Shown piece by piece: positions 55,901 to 64,000 of a DNA stretch of 64,000 nucleotides. Origin of the DNA: Streptomyces clavuligerus (GTDB taxonomy: Bacteria; Actinomycetota; Actinomycetes; Streptomycetales; Streptomycetaceae); the NCBI RefSeq assembly GCF_005519465.1, contig NZ_CP027859.1:1-64000 (forward strand). Reading direction: 5' to 3'. A model generated the notes under the pieces. That model made no database searches, was not told the DNA's origin, and worked only from the letters and a program-made list of their open reading frames with translations. The stretch's first letter is position 1; each line of letters starts with the position of its first letter. Both the position numbers and the translations under genes were made by a program.

Positions 55901-58900
55901 CGCCGGCTGGTCCGAGCGGCCGGGCCAGGCCGGGGCCGCGCTGTCCGGCGCCGGGGCCTGAGACGCCTGGACACCGGACGCAGGGGCGGACGACGAGACC
56001 GAGGTGGTCGGAATCGGTGAGGAGGACGAAGTCATGGGCTGTTGACCCGCGTGTGGAGGGGTCTGTGTCGCGGGGCCGGCGGGGTTACGGCGGGCGTGCT
56101 CGCGGCGGGCGTACGCCGTCTCGGCCGCTTCCCGCAGCTCGGTGTAGAACGGGTTGTTCAGCGGGGTGCCCCACATGTGGAGGTAGACCAGCATCTGGTT
56201 GACGACCGTGTCGTACTCCACCAGCGTGCCGGACGCGTCCCCCGCCCACCCGTCCCAGAGCCTCAGACGGTCCCGCTCGGTGGCCGTGATCTCCCGGGCG
56301 TCGGGCACCCTGACCACCGGCTCCGTCAGTGGGACACCCGTGGCCTCGGCCTGCTTTTCAGCGGCCTCGCGGTAGTGGGCGTCCTTCTTCTCCTTCGACT
56401 TCCAGAGAGTGTCCGCATAGTCCTTGAGCTTGCCCGGCTGCCTGCCGTAGCCCAGCTTCTCCTTCAGCAGAGAGTGCATGGGTTCCCCGAACGGGCTCGC
56501 GTCGAGCACATGACTCAGACGGTCGAGCGCGGCCCCGCGCTCCCGCACCAGCGCCTTGATCTCAGGCTCGGTCGACGTCAACGGCGCCAACTCCATCGCC
56601 GGGCTGCTGTTGAACGCCCGGAACGCGGCGACATGAGTCAGCTCATGGGCGATGTGCCCCAGGAGGAAAGACGTTCCGCTTCTGATCTGGGTGTCCACAT
56701 TGAAGATGAACGCGGGAGGCTCCTCCTCCTTCGACATGAGGGTGACACCCGACTTGGCCTGTGGATACTGCATCGTCACCGAGGACTCCCCAGCCATCAC
56801 CTCCTGGATGACCCGGCTGGTCACCTCGGGCAGCGGGGAGCGGTCGCCCAGGCCGCCCAGAGCCCGGACGTACTCACTCATCACCTGGTGGAAGCGATCG
56901 GCCGGAAGATTCTGCGAAGCGCCCAGGGCGATCTCGGTCATCCAGGGATGCTTCAATCCCGGATGCTCACCCGCGGCCATCACCTGGTCCATCTCGGTCA
57001 GCAGCACCTGGAAGACCATCGCGCTGTCCGTCCGCGCGACCTCCGTCCTCGCCTGCTCGCGCAATCTCCGCACGCCTGGCAGGCGTTCCGAGGGCTCGCC
57101 CGACCCGATCTTGCTCTGGACGTAGTCCTCGGACGCCTTGGCGATCCCGATGGCCGCGTCCAGCCGGGCCCTCTCCCCGGCGTTCGGTGGCAGCGCGTGA
57201 AATGCCTTCAGGGCACTGTCCACCTTGGCGATCGATGAACTCTTACGAAATCCGGACGACGCGGTCGCCTTCTTGAAGTCCTCCAGACTCATCACCCCGC
57301 CGTCAAGCCCAGCGGAGGCGGAGCGCGCTCCGTGGGACGTGCCACCCGACCCCTCCGCAGGATCGCTCCTCCAAGGACTCGCGCTCGGGGGGCGGCGATA
57401 CGGTCCGTCGGCCGTATCGGAGGAGGAGAGCCGAGAACTCGGGTCCGGTCCGAGCGGGCTGGGAGCGGGCACACTCACGGGGTCCCCGACAGGGGTGTTC
57501 GTGCCGCCGGAGCTCGTGGACGACGGGGTCCGCGTGTCCTCCTCCCCGGGCTGATCCGGTTCGAGGTGGTCCAGGGCGTCCTCGTAGACGGAATCACCGT
57601 CGCTGTCGGCGGATTCACCCGTGGTGTCCGACATCAGGGAGAGCGGCGGCGCCTCGGCGGTGTCGCGGCCGGCCGGGGCGTCGTCCTTCGCGTCCTCGCT
57701 CCGTGGGTGCGGGACCGCTTCTTCCGTGCCGACTGTCGCGGTGGTCACGTCCCCGGTGGGCGAGGGGCTTGGCGTGGAACCGTCGTCCTCGACGCTCGTC
57801 CGGTCGGAGGATGTGGTCGATGGGACCGTGCTCTCGGTGTCGGGCCTCGCGCTCTGTTCCGGTACGGGTCCGCCATTGCCCTGTTCGGCTTCGGGCAACG
57901 CGGTGTCGGTCCCCTCCTGGGCCTGCGCGGGCGCGTCCCCCACGGTGGAGAGCCCGGCCGGTTGCTGCGCGTTGGAGCCCGACGCCGACGACGGCGCCGG
58001 GGAGCCCCCTGGGGGCCGGTTGGACTGGTTCGTCTGAGTGTTCTGCGATGTACTCGCGCCGGGCGACTGCCCGCCGGCCGGAGATGGCGAACCGGTGGCG
58101 GGTGCGGTGCCGCTGCTCCCCGCAGATGCGGGTGCCGGGCCCGAGGCAGTCATGACCGGCGGGACGCCCGGCTGTCCGTCACCCGGGAGGCCGTCCTCAT
58201 CCTCTCCGGACGGCGGCGCGTCCTCTTCACCGACGTCCAGATACTGGAGGTCGTCCTCGTCCTCTCCGTACAGCGACGTGTCGTCGTCGCCGACGTCCAG
58301 GTACTGGAGGCCGTCCTCATCGGGGCCGTCGTCCGCGGCGGACGAGGAACCGGTCCCGGGGCCCGTTCCGACACCGCCATCGGCGTCCCAGTCCGGCGTG
58401 TCCAGGCCCATTTTCAAGCGGGTGTTCATGGCGAGGTTCTCGCCGCCGGCCTCCATCATGGCGCCGAGGCGGCCCTCGACCATGCCGGAGGCGAAGGTGA
58501 GTCCGGACGTCTTGAAGGTGTGTTCGTCCGAGAAGATCAGGTTGTACATGCCCTCGGAGACCACGGCATGGGCGCCCTCGAAGACACCGCGGCCTGCACC
58601 CTCCACGATGGTGCGCATGATGCTGAGGCCGAGGGCGTCGGAGGCGCCCTTGGTCAGAACCTTGGTGAGGTCGTCTCCCAGCTCGCCCGCGATCGGCTTG
58701 AGCGCGTTGCCCAGGTCGTCCGGAAGCCCCTTGGTGCCGGTCTTCTCCAGGAGCGCGCGGGCCCAGTCCTCGCCCGCCTTGCGGGCGATGTCGTCGCCCG
58801 CCCCGTCGCCGAACTGCTTCCGGAACGCCTCGCCGACGTCCTTGACGAACTCCTTCTGCACGACCGGTCCGGCGGGCCCGTGGGTGTTCGGGAGGTGCTT

Positions 58901-59971
58901 GCGGAACGCCTCGGTCAGGTCCCGGCTGAAGGGAGCCGCAGGTGTCGGGGAAGGAGCCTTCTCCGTGTCGGAGTCGTTCTTTGTCGGCTTCGGCGAGGGC
59001 TCCGGGGTCTCGGTCCCGGGCTTCGGGGGGTGCGGCGGGGGTGTGGGGCCTTCCGGCTCGGGCTTCGTTCCGCCCGGTGGCGGGGTGGCACCCTCCGGAT
59101 CCGGCTTTCCGGCGTTCGGCGGCGGGGTGGAGCCGTCCGCGTCCGGATCCGGCTTGTCCTTGGACAAGGGCACGTCCGGATCGGGCTTGTCCTTCGGCAG
59201 GGGCACATCCGGATCCGGCTTCTTCAGGACGCCGTCGATCTGCTTGCCGAGGTCGGGCCCGGCGTCGAGCCCGAATCGCTTCGCCAGGAACTTGCCGAAA
59301 CGGTCACCCAGGAAGTTGAAGGGACCGGCCAGGAAGCCCTGGACCATACCCGACAGGGCCGCGTTCTTCGTGAGATCGGTGTCCCACTCATCACGTGTGC
59401 CCTGGTTGAGCTGAATCCACTGGATCATGGAGTCCATCGCGACGCCCATACCGACGTTGATGAACTGATGTGTCAGCAGCGTCAGGATCGCGCGGCCGAT
59501 CCACGTCTTGATGAGCCATCGGACGATCGCCATCTTCTGCATGTACACGGCTATCGAGGCGCCGAAGAAGAAGGCGGTGGCCGCCGCGAAGGCGGCCTCG
59601 ATCAGCAGCGCCACCAGCTGGGCGATGATCATGTACTTCATGTACTGGAGCTGGGTGGCGCTCTTGCGGGTGAAGTCGGCCATCAGCTGCGCCTGGTCGC
59701 CGACCGCCTTGAAGTAGTCCAGTCCTTCCTGGCCGCCGAGGAAGGTCTTCATCGCCTCCTCGTACATCTGCGCGGCGTCGCCGCCGAATTTGTCCTTGGT
59801 GAAGCCGAGAGCGTCGGCCACCAGCGCCTGGAACTCCCCGTTGAGTTTCCCGTTCAAATCCTGGTGCACCTGCGCGAGGGCGAACATCTTGTCCTCGTCG
59901 CCGTCGGGCGGGACCTCGCCCGTCAGAATGGCGAACAGCCAGGCACACTCGGGGGGAAACTCGATCGCCAT
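52982..59971 (-). CDS. Giant type VII-associated polymorphic toxin with two HExxH motifs
   Basis: 2329 aa from ATG 59971, 4 bases after the WXG100 stop. Residues 1-240 form a WXG100-like export domain with a hydrophobic stretch (~108-145, MIIAQLVALLIEAAFAAATA). A Pro/Asp/Lys-rich linker (~280-370), a helical domain (~375-540) and a long Ser/Pro/Gly linker follow. Residues ~930-1300 hold a first metalloprotease-like domain (LLGHIAHELTHVAAF, ~1109). Residues ~1500-1680 hold a metzincin-type site HEVLHYLGLPDEY (~1602, HExxHxxGxxD) followed by a Met-turn-like GPMSRTE. The last ~570 residues contain two related units (RPDTQYSF...HTVAWTLIRD and RPPTQYIS...HVMAWSLVMN) and are encoded at lower GC. 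Probably a secreted antibacterial or anti-host toxin; the end domain is unrecognised. Confidence 0.8.
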   Translation of the reverse strand: MAIEFPPECAWLFAILTGEVPPDGDEDKMFALAQVHQDLNGKLNGEFQALVADALGFTKDKFGGDAAQMYEEAMKTFLGGQEGLDYFKAVGDQAQLMADFTRKSATQLQYMKYMIIAQLVALLIEAAFAAATAFFFGASIAVYMQKMAIVRWLIKTWIGRAILTLLTHQFINVGMGVAMDSMIQWIQLNQGTRDEWDTDLTKNAALSGMVQGFLAGPFNFLGDRFGKFLAKRFGLDAGPDLGKQIDGVLKKPDPDVPLPKDKPDPDVPLSKDKPDPDADGSTPPPNAGKPDPEGATPPPGGTKPEPEGPTPPPHPPKPGTETPEPSPKPTKNDSDTEKAPSPTPAAPFSRDLTEAFRKHLPNTHGPAGPVVQKEFVKDVGEAFRKQFGDGAGDDIARKAGEDWARALLEKTGTKGLPDDLGNALKPIAGELGDDLTKVLTKGASDALGLSIMRTIVEGAGRGVFEGAHAVVSEGMYNLIFSDEHTFKTSGLTFASGMVEGRLGAMMEAGGENLAMNTRLKMGLDTPDWDADGGVGTGPGTGSSSAADDGPDEDGLQYLDVGDDDTSLYGEDEDDLQYLDVGEEDAPPSGEDEDGLPGDGQPGVPPVMTASGPAPASAGSSGTAPATGSPSPAGGQSPGASTSQNTQTNQSNRPPGGSPAPSSASGSNAQQPAGLSTVGDAPAQAQEGTDTALPEAEQGNGGPVPEQSARPDTESTVPSTTSSDRTSVEDDGSTPSPSPTGDVTTATVGTEEAVPHPRSEDAKDDAPAGRDTAEAPPLSLMSDTTGESADSDGDSVYEDALDHLEPDQPGEEDTRTPSSTSSGGTNTPVGDPVSVPAPSPLGPDPSSRLSSSDTADGPYRRPPSASPWRSDPAEGSGGTSHGARSASAGLDGGVMSLEDFKKATASSGFRKSSSIAKVDSALKAFHALPPNAGERARLDAAIGIAKASEDYVQSKIGSGEPSERLPGVRRLREQARTEVARTDSAMVFQVLLTEMDQVMAAGEHPGLKHPWMTEIALGASQNLPADRFHQVMSEYVRALGGLGDRSPLPEVTSRVIQEVMAGESSVTMQYPQAKSGVTLMSKEEEPPAFIFNVDTQIRSGTSFLLGHIAHELTHVAAFRAFNSSPAMELAPLTSTEPEIKALVRERGAALDRLSHVLDASPFGEPMHSLLKEKLGYGRQPGKLKDYADTLWKSKEKKDAHYREAAEKQAEATGVPLTEPVVRVPDAREITATERDRLRLWDGWAGDASGTLVEYDTVVNQMLVYLHMWGTPLNNPFYTELREAAETAYARREHARRNPAGPATQTPPHAGQQPMTSSSSPIPTTSVSSSAPASGVQASQAPAPDSAAPAWPGRSDQPATMPSAIKPPTTGDAGSTVRGPAAMPAPGTTRPTTTDRGALAYQLLSPSSPQAPPPPPKADRPGQDTPPPPRPAPATPPQADPRPPRAVAERTMPPVRADELAGVDDASWAAVRTERFDPVLGQSNRRPGLLDGSETLIRNHVRREHLQDGRTVRHFVVTLPVKPTGNLGDADVRGLETRLQKMLDQTLNSGYKLPRSGDQLRVTLELEPVSRHGEAITLTQSRNPGRADQLHWDVEHGDGTLVHEVLHYLGLPDEYLDTVDGKKSDATHLFRRDGRLTGVHETGPMSRTERADLDALAVDHLKRIEDISDTANIPSHAAHTVPPQSSDTTGAQPPAQNSPSNSGADPSTSSHRRSRLVPDNDPAHPVSASPWHGHAGAGPGTGQPYGAPSSSGANPVFVPPRFQRQNTFTVQQTSSDFIANVQVSSNYQAPNVLLHNVNIGDIRLSNQDRPDTQYSFLDRGQQNHTVAWTLIRDALKYHEHRPAADLIGYIELGLQSLDRQNNQESYIDTTRGAHARFSEAMRKAEELLREIKVNQAPLGEWQQALAKLISLYVEAYQLSPSATFGGRSGGNAEANSMRILRRQNTLPENERMSSGELASLVESLYDSPPIARHKEHSREHLLHAVAARFPNLVYPLSSQYPEYHNMRQNYPGINQALAQGFFQSEFLDSRQGNDALLARLPYGVLDSGFVVNAEVDRDAQNNLGIAHLEMSRRERPPTQYISAQRSHVMAWSLVMNSTRGALIQKPVADALLWVWGRLQHCEAAGGPVAALDDWNALGHGIRQKLDVAEQLLATEPSPQFWSSLLSMLIHGCLTLENSSRLATTGGPAGDLGAAVGHGEARTHERMMHGGSMQQEEAREVARGFLDDGAIRTTIINEIMKNAGRPIRGQPAVDPMLRIEAFNQRLDSDPGIRVILNNMAQAVSSAYPNVQFGDRESLVDYWHARMRAVPDGDSNSSGTPFNEAERALLWLP

Positions 59972-59975
59972 GGGG

Positions 59976-60287
59976 TCAGCGCCTGCCGCTTGTGTTGCTG
60001 TGGATGTCGTCCTGGGTCTTCCGGAAGTTCGCGCCGGTGCGCTTGAGGCTGTTGGCACTGCCCTTCACGGCGGCGCTCAAGGCGTCGACGCCCTCGACGC
60101 ACGGATCGAGTCCCTCGTAGTACTTCTTGGCGAAGGCCTCGCCGAACTCGCCGGTGCCCCAGCAGCCGCGATAGTGGGTGATCCTGTCGACGTACTCCTC
60201 GCGGATGACCTTGAGCTTGTCACCCGCCTCGTCGAGGGCGTCGCCGCCCTTGCCGAGTCCCTCGGGGTCGACGTCGAGTGTGCTCAT
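59976..60287 (-). CDS. WXG100-family protein (ESX substrate-like)
   Basis: 103 aa, helical hairpin with the WXG turn as CWGTGEFGEAFAKKY and a C-terminal helix SANSLKRTGANFRKTQDDIH. Length and helix-WXG-helix layout match EsxA-type partners of type VII secretion. Its start overlaps the YbaB-like gene stop by 4 bases, and the giant toxin starts 4 bases after its stop. It likely pairs with the toxin's N-terminal domain for export. Confidence 0.85.
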   Translation of the reverse strand: MSTLDVDPEGLGKGGDALDEAGDKLKVIREEYVDRITHYRGCWGTGEFGEAFAKKYYEGLDPCVEGVDALSAAVKGSANSLKRTGANFRKTQDDIHSNTSGRR

Positions 60288-60784
60288 CGCGTCATCCCGT
60301 CCCGTGCCACGGCGTCGCCGTCGGTCTCGTCGTCCACCAGTTCGTCCAGCAGCGCACCGGTCGTGCCCGGCCCGGTGGTGCGCGTCTCGGGCACCTCGAT
60401 GCCCTCCTCCTTCAGGGGTGCGAGGAGGTCGTCCCAGGAGACCGGGGTGAATCCGGCCTCACTGTCGGCCGACATCCCGGGGACAGGGCCGAAGGGACGG
60501 TAGAGATCGAGCAGCTGGGACGCCGCCTCCCGGCGGGCCTGCGAGATGGTGCTCATCAGGACGCCGGAGAGCTCGGCCGGTGCCATCGAGCGGTAGCGCG
60601 ACGTGGGGAACCGCAGGCTGCGCAGTTCGCCCTGGGCCCCGACGGTGGCCTCCACCGCGCGATCCTTCGAGGTCACCGTCACGGAGATCCGGCCGGCCTC
60701 GGCGGAGGCCCGGTTCAACTGCTCCCGGGTCTCCTGGAACTCCGTCATCGCTTCCGCGAGTCGTGCTTCCCACTGGGTGGTCAT
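60284..60784 (-). CDS. YbaB/EbfC-like protein of a type VII locus
   Basis: 166 aa. The N-terminal ~95 residues match the YbaB/EbfC DNA-binding family (RISVTVTSKDRAVEATVGAQ, GELRSLRFPTSRYRSMAPAE, STISQARREAASQL). A ~70-residue acidic tail follows. YbaB-like proteins are regular members of actinomycete type VII/WXG clusters, with unknown function there. ATG 60784; 4-base overlap with the WXG100 gene indicates coupling. Confidence 0.82.
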   Translation of the reverse strand: MTTQWEARLAEAMTEFQETREQLNRASAEAGRISVTVTSKDRAVEATVGAQGELRSLRFPTSRYRSMAPAELSGVLMSTISQARREAASQLLDLYRPFGPVPGMSADSEAGFTPVSWDDLLAPLKEEGIEVPETRTTGPGTTGALLDELVDDETDGDAVARDGMTR

Positions 60785-60887
60785 CGCTCCATGCCCGCCT
60801 GTCGTTCTCGTGACTGATACTCATGTGCCGCGCGGAGGCGCGTGGCGCTCCGCTCCCGTACGCCGGGCTCCGTGAACCGTGGGGCGG

Positions 60888-63800
60888 TCATCTGCCGATC
60901 ACCCCGGCGACACCGCCCTCGTCGGTGCCCCAGACCTCTTCGTCCTCGCTGATCCAGGTCTGGCGCTCGCGTTCGTCGCTCTGGCCTCCCTGGCCGCCAC
61001 CACCCATGCCTCCCATTCCGCCCATGGGCGGCATCATGGGCGGCATCATTCCGGGCCCCGGGGTGGACATGGTCGCGGGGCGCCGGCCGACCTCCCCGAG
61101 CGACTGGTTCGGGGTGGCCTTGGCGGCACCCGTCCCGTTCCCGGCGAGTGATCCCCCGGCGCCGGGCGGAGGCGGTGGTACGAGGCTGTTGCCGGTGGAG
61201 TTGAGGTTGAGGGAGGGGGGCTGCTGACCGCCGGACGGCCCCTGCCAGGACTTGGGGACCCAACGGTTGCCCGAGAGATCGCTGTCGCTGAACCGGCCGG
61301 AACCACTGGAGCCGAGGCCGGGCGGGGGCGGAGCCGACGTGCCGCCGGCGACGCTGATGGTGCGGCCGTCCGCGTCGGTGGTGATGACGCGGCCGTCCGC
61401 ATAGCTGATCTTGCGACGGCCGTCCTTGAACTCCTGGTCGACCGTTCCGTCCGGGTAGCGGGTGGAGGTGGAGCCGTCGGCGTTGTGCGTGGTGATCGCG
61501 CCGGCCTTGCCGCCGAGCGGGTTGAGGTGCTCGGTGGTCTTCTTCCCCTCGGCGTCGGTCGTGGTGTACGTACCGTCGGGTCCGAGCCGGGTGGAGGCGC
61601 CGTCCTTGTAGGTGGTGACGACCGTGCCGTCCTTCTCGACCTTGGCGACCGAGCCGTCGGCGTACTCGATGGTGGAGGTGGACTGGCCCAGCCGGGCCAC
61701 GGTCTTCGTGCCGTCGGGGTCGATGGTCGTGACGGTGCCGTCGTTGCCGACCGTGGTCCGGGTGCCGTCGGGGTGGACCGTGGTGGTCGAGCCGCCCTTG
61801 TGGTACGTCGTGGTGGAGCCGTCGGGGTTGCGGACGGTCTCCCCCGGTTCCGGGAGGCTGACGGTCTTGTTGCCCTCCGGGTCCGTGGTCGTCAGCGTGC
61901 CGTCGGGCGCGCGGCTGACCGTCGTGCCGTTCTTGTACTGCGTGACCGAACTGCCGTCCGGCTTGAAGGTGGTCCTGCTGCCGTCCGCGTAGGTGACGGA
62001 CTGGCTGCCGTCCCGGTTCAGAACGGTGGTGGACGCGCCGGGGTTGGTGGTGGTCACCGTGCCGTCGCGGCCGACGGTGGTGGTGGCGCCGTCCTTGTGG
62101 GTGATCGTGCGCGAACCGTCCTGGTTGTAGGAGGTGGTGGAGCCGTCCGGGCCCTTGACGGTCTTCAGCGGGGGTGAGGGAGGGTTGTTCCCCGGGTTGC
62201 CGGGAGTGCCGGGCGGCGGGTTCAACCCCAGGCCGGGGGGCGGCTTGAGGCCGGGGGGAGGGGGCGGCGGGTTCAGCCCCAGGCCGGGCGGGAGGACACC
62301 GGGGGGTGTCGTCACCTTGCTGCCGTCGGGGCGCGTGGTGGTGTAGGAGCCGTCGGGGTTGCGCACCGAGACGGACCCGTCGGGGTTGCGGATGACGTTC
62401 TTGTCGCCGCCGCCCGGGCCGTTGGGATCGAGGCCCGGCGGGGGCTTGAGACCTCCGGGCCCGCCGACGCCGGTACCGGGCCCCCCGATACCGGTACCAG
62501 GCCCGCCGATACCGGTACCGGGACCTCCGACGCCGGTACCGGGCCCGGGTCCGTTGAGGTCCAGGCCCGGCGGGGGCTCGGGAGCCCCTGGGCCACCGAT
62601 GCCGAGGCCGCCGTCCTTGCTGCCCGCGCCACCCGGGCCGAGTCCCGGCGGCGGCTGCCCGCCCCCGCCGAGCTTCTTCTCCATCTCCTCCTTCTGCCGC
62701 TCGGCCTCCCGCTGGGCGTCCGCGGCCTTGCGTTCGGCCTCGCGTACGTCGAAACGGGCCCGCAGGTTCGTGAAACCCGTTGTGAAGGCGTACGCGGAGG
62801 GAGTCGCGTTCGCCAGCGCATTCAGGGAGTTGTACAGCCGGATCGCCACTTGGCCGGCCGTCTTGTCCAGTTCGGTGAGGCCGATCGGACCGGCGGCGTT
62901 GCCGGTACCCGCCACCCAGCTCTTGTAGGCAGCCTCTCCCAGTTTCTGCCACGCCTCCGGATTGCGCAGATCACCGAAGACCGGATGGGTCACGGAGAAG
63001 CCGGGCAGCTTCCCGCGCCGCACGATGGTCTCAAGGCCGAAACCCTGTCCCCACCCGGCGATCCGGCTCACCGACCGGTCGACCGTCTTGGTGATGTTGT
63101 TCTCGTTGAGATAGACGGAGACCTCGTCGAGCCAGTAGTCGAGGTGATGGGTCTGCAGATGACCGCCGCCGGGATGGTCCCGCCATGTCCTCCACGCCGT
63201 GCAGAGCTCGTCCGCGGCTCTGTGGATCTCGTTCGCGGCCTCGATGAGCATCCTCCCCACGGCGGAGGTCGGGGTGTACGCCGGGGAGACATAGGCCATC
63301 AGCGTCGCTGGAGCGCCCGGGGCGGCCGAGAGTTCGGAGACGAGGTTCTTGTAACCGGTGTGTATTCCATCGATGAGTTCCCGGAACGCGTCGGCGCTCG
63401 TCCCGCGCCACGCGGCGTCGTCGTCACCGAGTTGCTTCATCCACTCCGCGAGGACCTTCTCCTTGTCGGCGAAGAACTTCAGGACCGCGTCGAACGCCTT
63501 CGCGTTGGGCACAAAGGACTTGAGGTCGACACTGTCCATGTCCTTGCCCATATTGCGATGCGGGCTGAAATCCTTGGCCGATCCCGTGTTCACCAGGTGC
63601 TCGACGGCCTCCCCGTACCCGTAGTTGAACCGGTTCGCGAGTCCGTTGTCGCTGAAATCCTTGAGGCTCTCCCTGTTCCAGACGGTCGAGAGCGTCACCT
63701 GACGATAGGCCGTGATGTCATTCCCGTCCCCCGCGTCGTCGTAGAAGCGGATGGCGCGGTCGGAACTGTAGGCGGGATTCTGGGTCGTCGTGTTGCCACC

Positions 63801-63968
63801 GAGCGCGTGCAGCGACTGCGGCGGGCTGATCGTGGCGCTCAGCCAGCTCATCCCCTCGCGTCCCGGGGTATCGACCGTGCTGCCGATCCTGCCGACCTCC
63901 ATACGCGTGGGCCCGGCCAGACCGGTCATCGGCCCCGAGACCTCCTCCCAGACGGCTCCAGTGGTCAT
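60888..63968 (-). CDS. Type VII-associated WXG protein with DGS-rich repeats
   Basis: 1026 aa, first gene of the operon within the window. Residues ~150-420 form helical regions with a WXG-like AAWRGTSADAFRELIDGIHT. Residues ~440-590 are Pro/Gly-rich (GGPGTGIGGPGTG repeats). Residues ~590-850 are about 20 short DG-containing repeats (RNPDGSTTTYHKGG, HPDGTRTTVGNDGTVTT), likely a beta-solenoid or stalk. The tail is Gly/Met/Pro-rich and ends WISEDEEVWGTDEGGVAGVI with GR, a motif I know from Streptomyces type VII loci. Start ATG 63968 with AAGGA upstream. 103 bases separate it from the YbaB-like gene, on the same strand. Confidence 0.8.
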   Translation of the reverse strand: MTTGAVWEEVSGPMTGLAGPTRMEVGRIGSTVDTPGREGMSWLSATISPPQSLHALGGNTTTQNPAYSSDRAIRFYDDAGDGNDITAYRQVTLSTVWNRESLKDFSDNGLANRFNYGYGEAVEHLVNTGSAKDFSPHRNMGKDMDSVDLKSFVPNAKAFDAVLKFFADKEKVLAEWMKQLGDDDAAWRGTSADAFRELIDGIHTGYKNLVSELSAAPGAPATLMAYVSPAYTPTSAVGRMLIEAANEIHRAADELCTAWRTWRDHPGGGHLQTHHLDYWLDEVSVYLNENNITKTVDRSVSRIAGWGQGFGLETIVRRGKLPGFSVTHPVFGDLRNPEAWQKLGEAAYKSWVAGTGNAAGPIGLTELDKTAGQVAIRLYNSLNALANATPSAYAFTTGFTNLRARFDVREAERKAADAQREAERQKEEMEKKLGGGGQPPPGLGPGGAGSKDGGLGIGGPGAPEPPPGLDLNGPGPGTGVGGPGTGIGGPGTGIGGPGTGVGGPGGLKPPPGLDPNGPGGGDKNVIRNPDGSVSVRNPDGSYTTTRPDGSKVTTPPGVLPPGLGLNPPPPPPGLKPPPGLGLNPPPGTPGNPGNNPPSPPLKTVKGPDGSTTSYNQDGSRTITHKDGATTTVGRDGTVTTTNPGASTTVLNRDGSQSVTYADGSRTTFKPDGSSVTQYKNGTTVSRAPDGTLTTTDPEGNKTVSLPEPGETVRNPDGSTTTYHKGGSTTTVHPDGTRTTVGNDGTVTTIDPDGTKTVARLGQSTSTIEYADGSVAKVEKDGTVVTTYKDGASTRLGPDGTYTTTDAEGKKTTEHLNPLGGKAGAITTHNADGSTSTRYPDGTVDQEFKDGRRKISYADGRVITTDADGRTISVAGGTSAPPPPGLGSSGSGRFSDSDLSGNRWVPKSWQGPSGGQQPPSLNLNSTGNSLVPPPPPGAGGSLAGNGTGAAKATPNQSLGEVGRRPATMSTPGPGMMPPMMPPMGGMGGMGGGGQGGQSDERERQTWISEDEEVWGTDEGGVAGVIGR

Positions 63969-64000
63969 GTGCAGACACGTCCTTCGGTCGATCGAGCGGG

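Noticed and set aside
57332..60046. 904-codon plus-strand frame opposite the giant toxin
   Set aside because: Shadow of the minus-strand gene, with no start signal or family match.

Overview
The window looks like accessory DNA of a Streptomyces or close relative. GC is very high with strong third-position bias, GTG starts are common, several genes carry the rare TTA codon, and the gene content is actinomycete: prp operon with a divergent ScfR-type regulator, EshA-like cyclic-nucleotide-binding encapsulin, twin-arginine and Sec-secreted proteins, and a type VII secretion (WXG100) toxin cluster. No rRNA, tRNA or complete insertion sequence was recognised. Intact genes alternate with many decayed ones (replication-relaxation protein, thiI, DUF402, ricin-type lectin, ars genes, trypsin-like protease, EF-Tu-like, amidase, DUF1254), as expected for a chromosome arm or a linear plasmid.

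1-18 kb: an SF2 helicase with C-terminal helicase-associated repeats sits behind a perfect 24-bp palindrome. It is followed by a four-repeat secreted protein, a Cys-rich secreted protein, an aminoglycoside-phosphotransferase-like kinase, a CPCC protein, a DJ-1/PfpI protein, a coupled FMN oxidase/methyltransferase pair, a second Cys-rich secreted peptide, a broken Gly-rich secreted protein, a YVTN beta-propeller protein and remnants of a replication-relaxation gene and thiI. A 23-bp direct repeat (1-23 and 16041-16063) brackets this part, and two degenerate CRISPR-like repeats lie near 16.8 kb.

18-31 kb: the 2-methylcitrate operon prpD-prpB-prpC with its divergent regulator; a small AraC-type regulator; a lectin gene killed by an in-frame TGA; then a compact three-gene operon of encapsulin shell (with a TTA codon), cysteine desulfurase and SAM methyltransferase. 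A GNAT acetyltransferase follows.

31-45 kb: a large secreted subtilisin, a secreted serine hydrolase, an MMPL transporter divergent from a histidine kinase/response regulator pair, an I36-type inhibitor-like protein and a secreted Cys-containing protein, mixed with scrambled gene fragments including a collapsed arsR-acr3-arsC locus.

45-64 kb: a frameshifted DUF1254/DUF1214 gene, a methyltransferase, a lower-GC gene encoding a fulvocin C-like bacteriocin precursor, a Tat-exported PI-PLC, a DUF6247-like/RelE toxin-antitoxin pair, and an 11-kb minus-strand type VII secretion operon. That operon comprises a 1026-aa WXG-type protein with DGS repeats, a YbaB-like protein, a WXG100 protein and a 2329-aa polymorphic toxin with two separate HExxH motifs and a lower-GC, internally duplicated C-terminus. 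The most unusual items are the encapsulin operon, the giant toxin and the fulvocin-like peptide.
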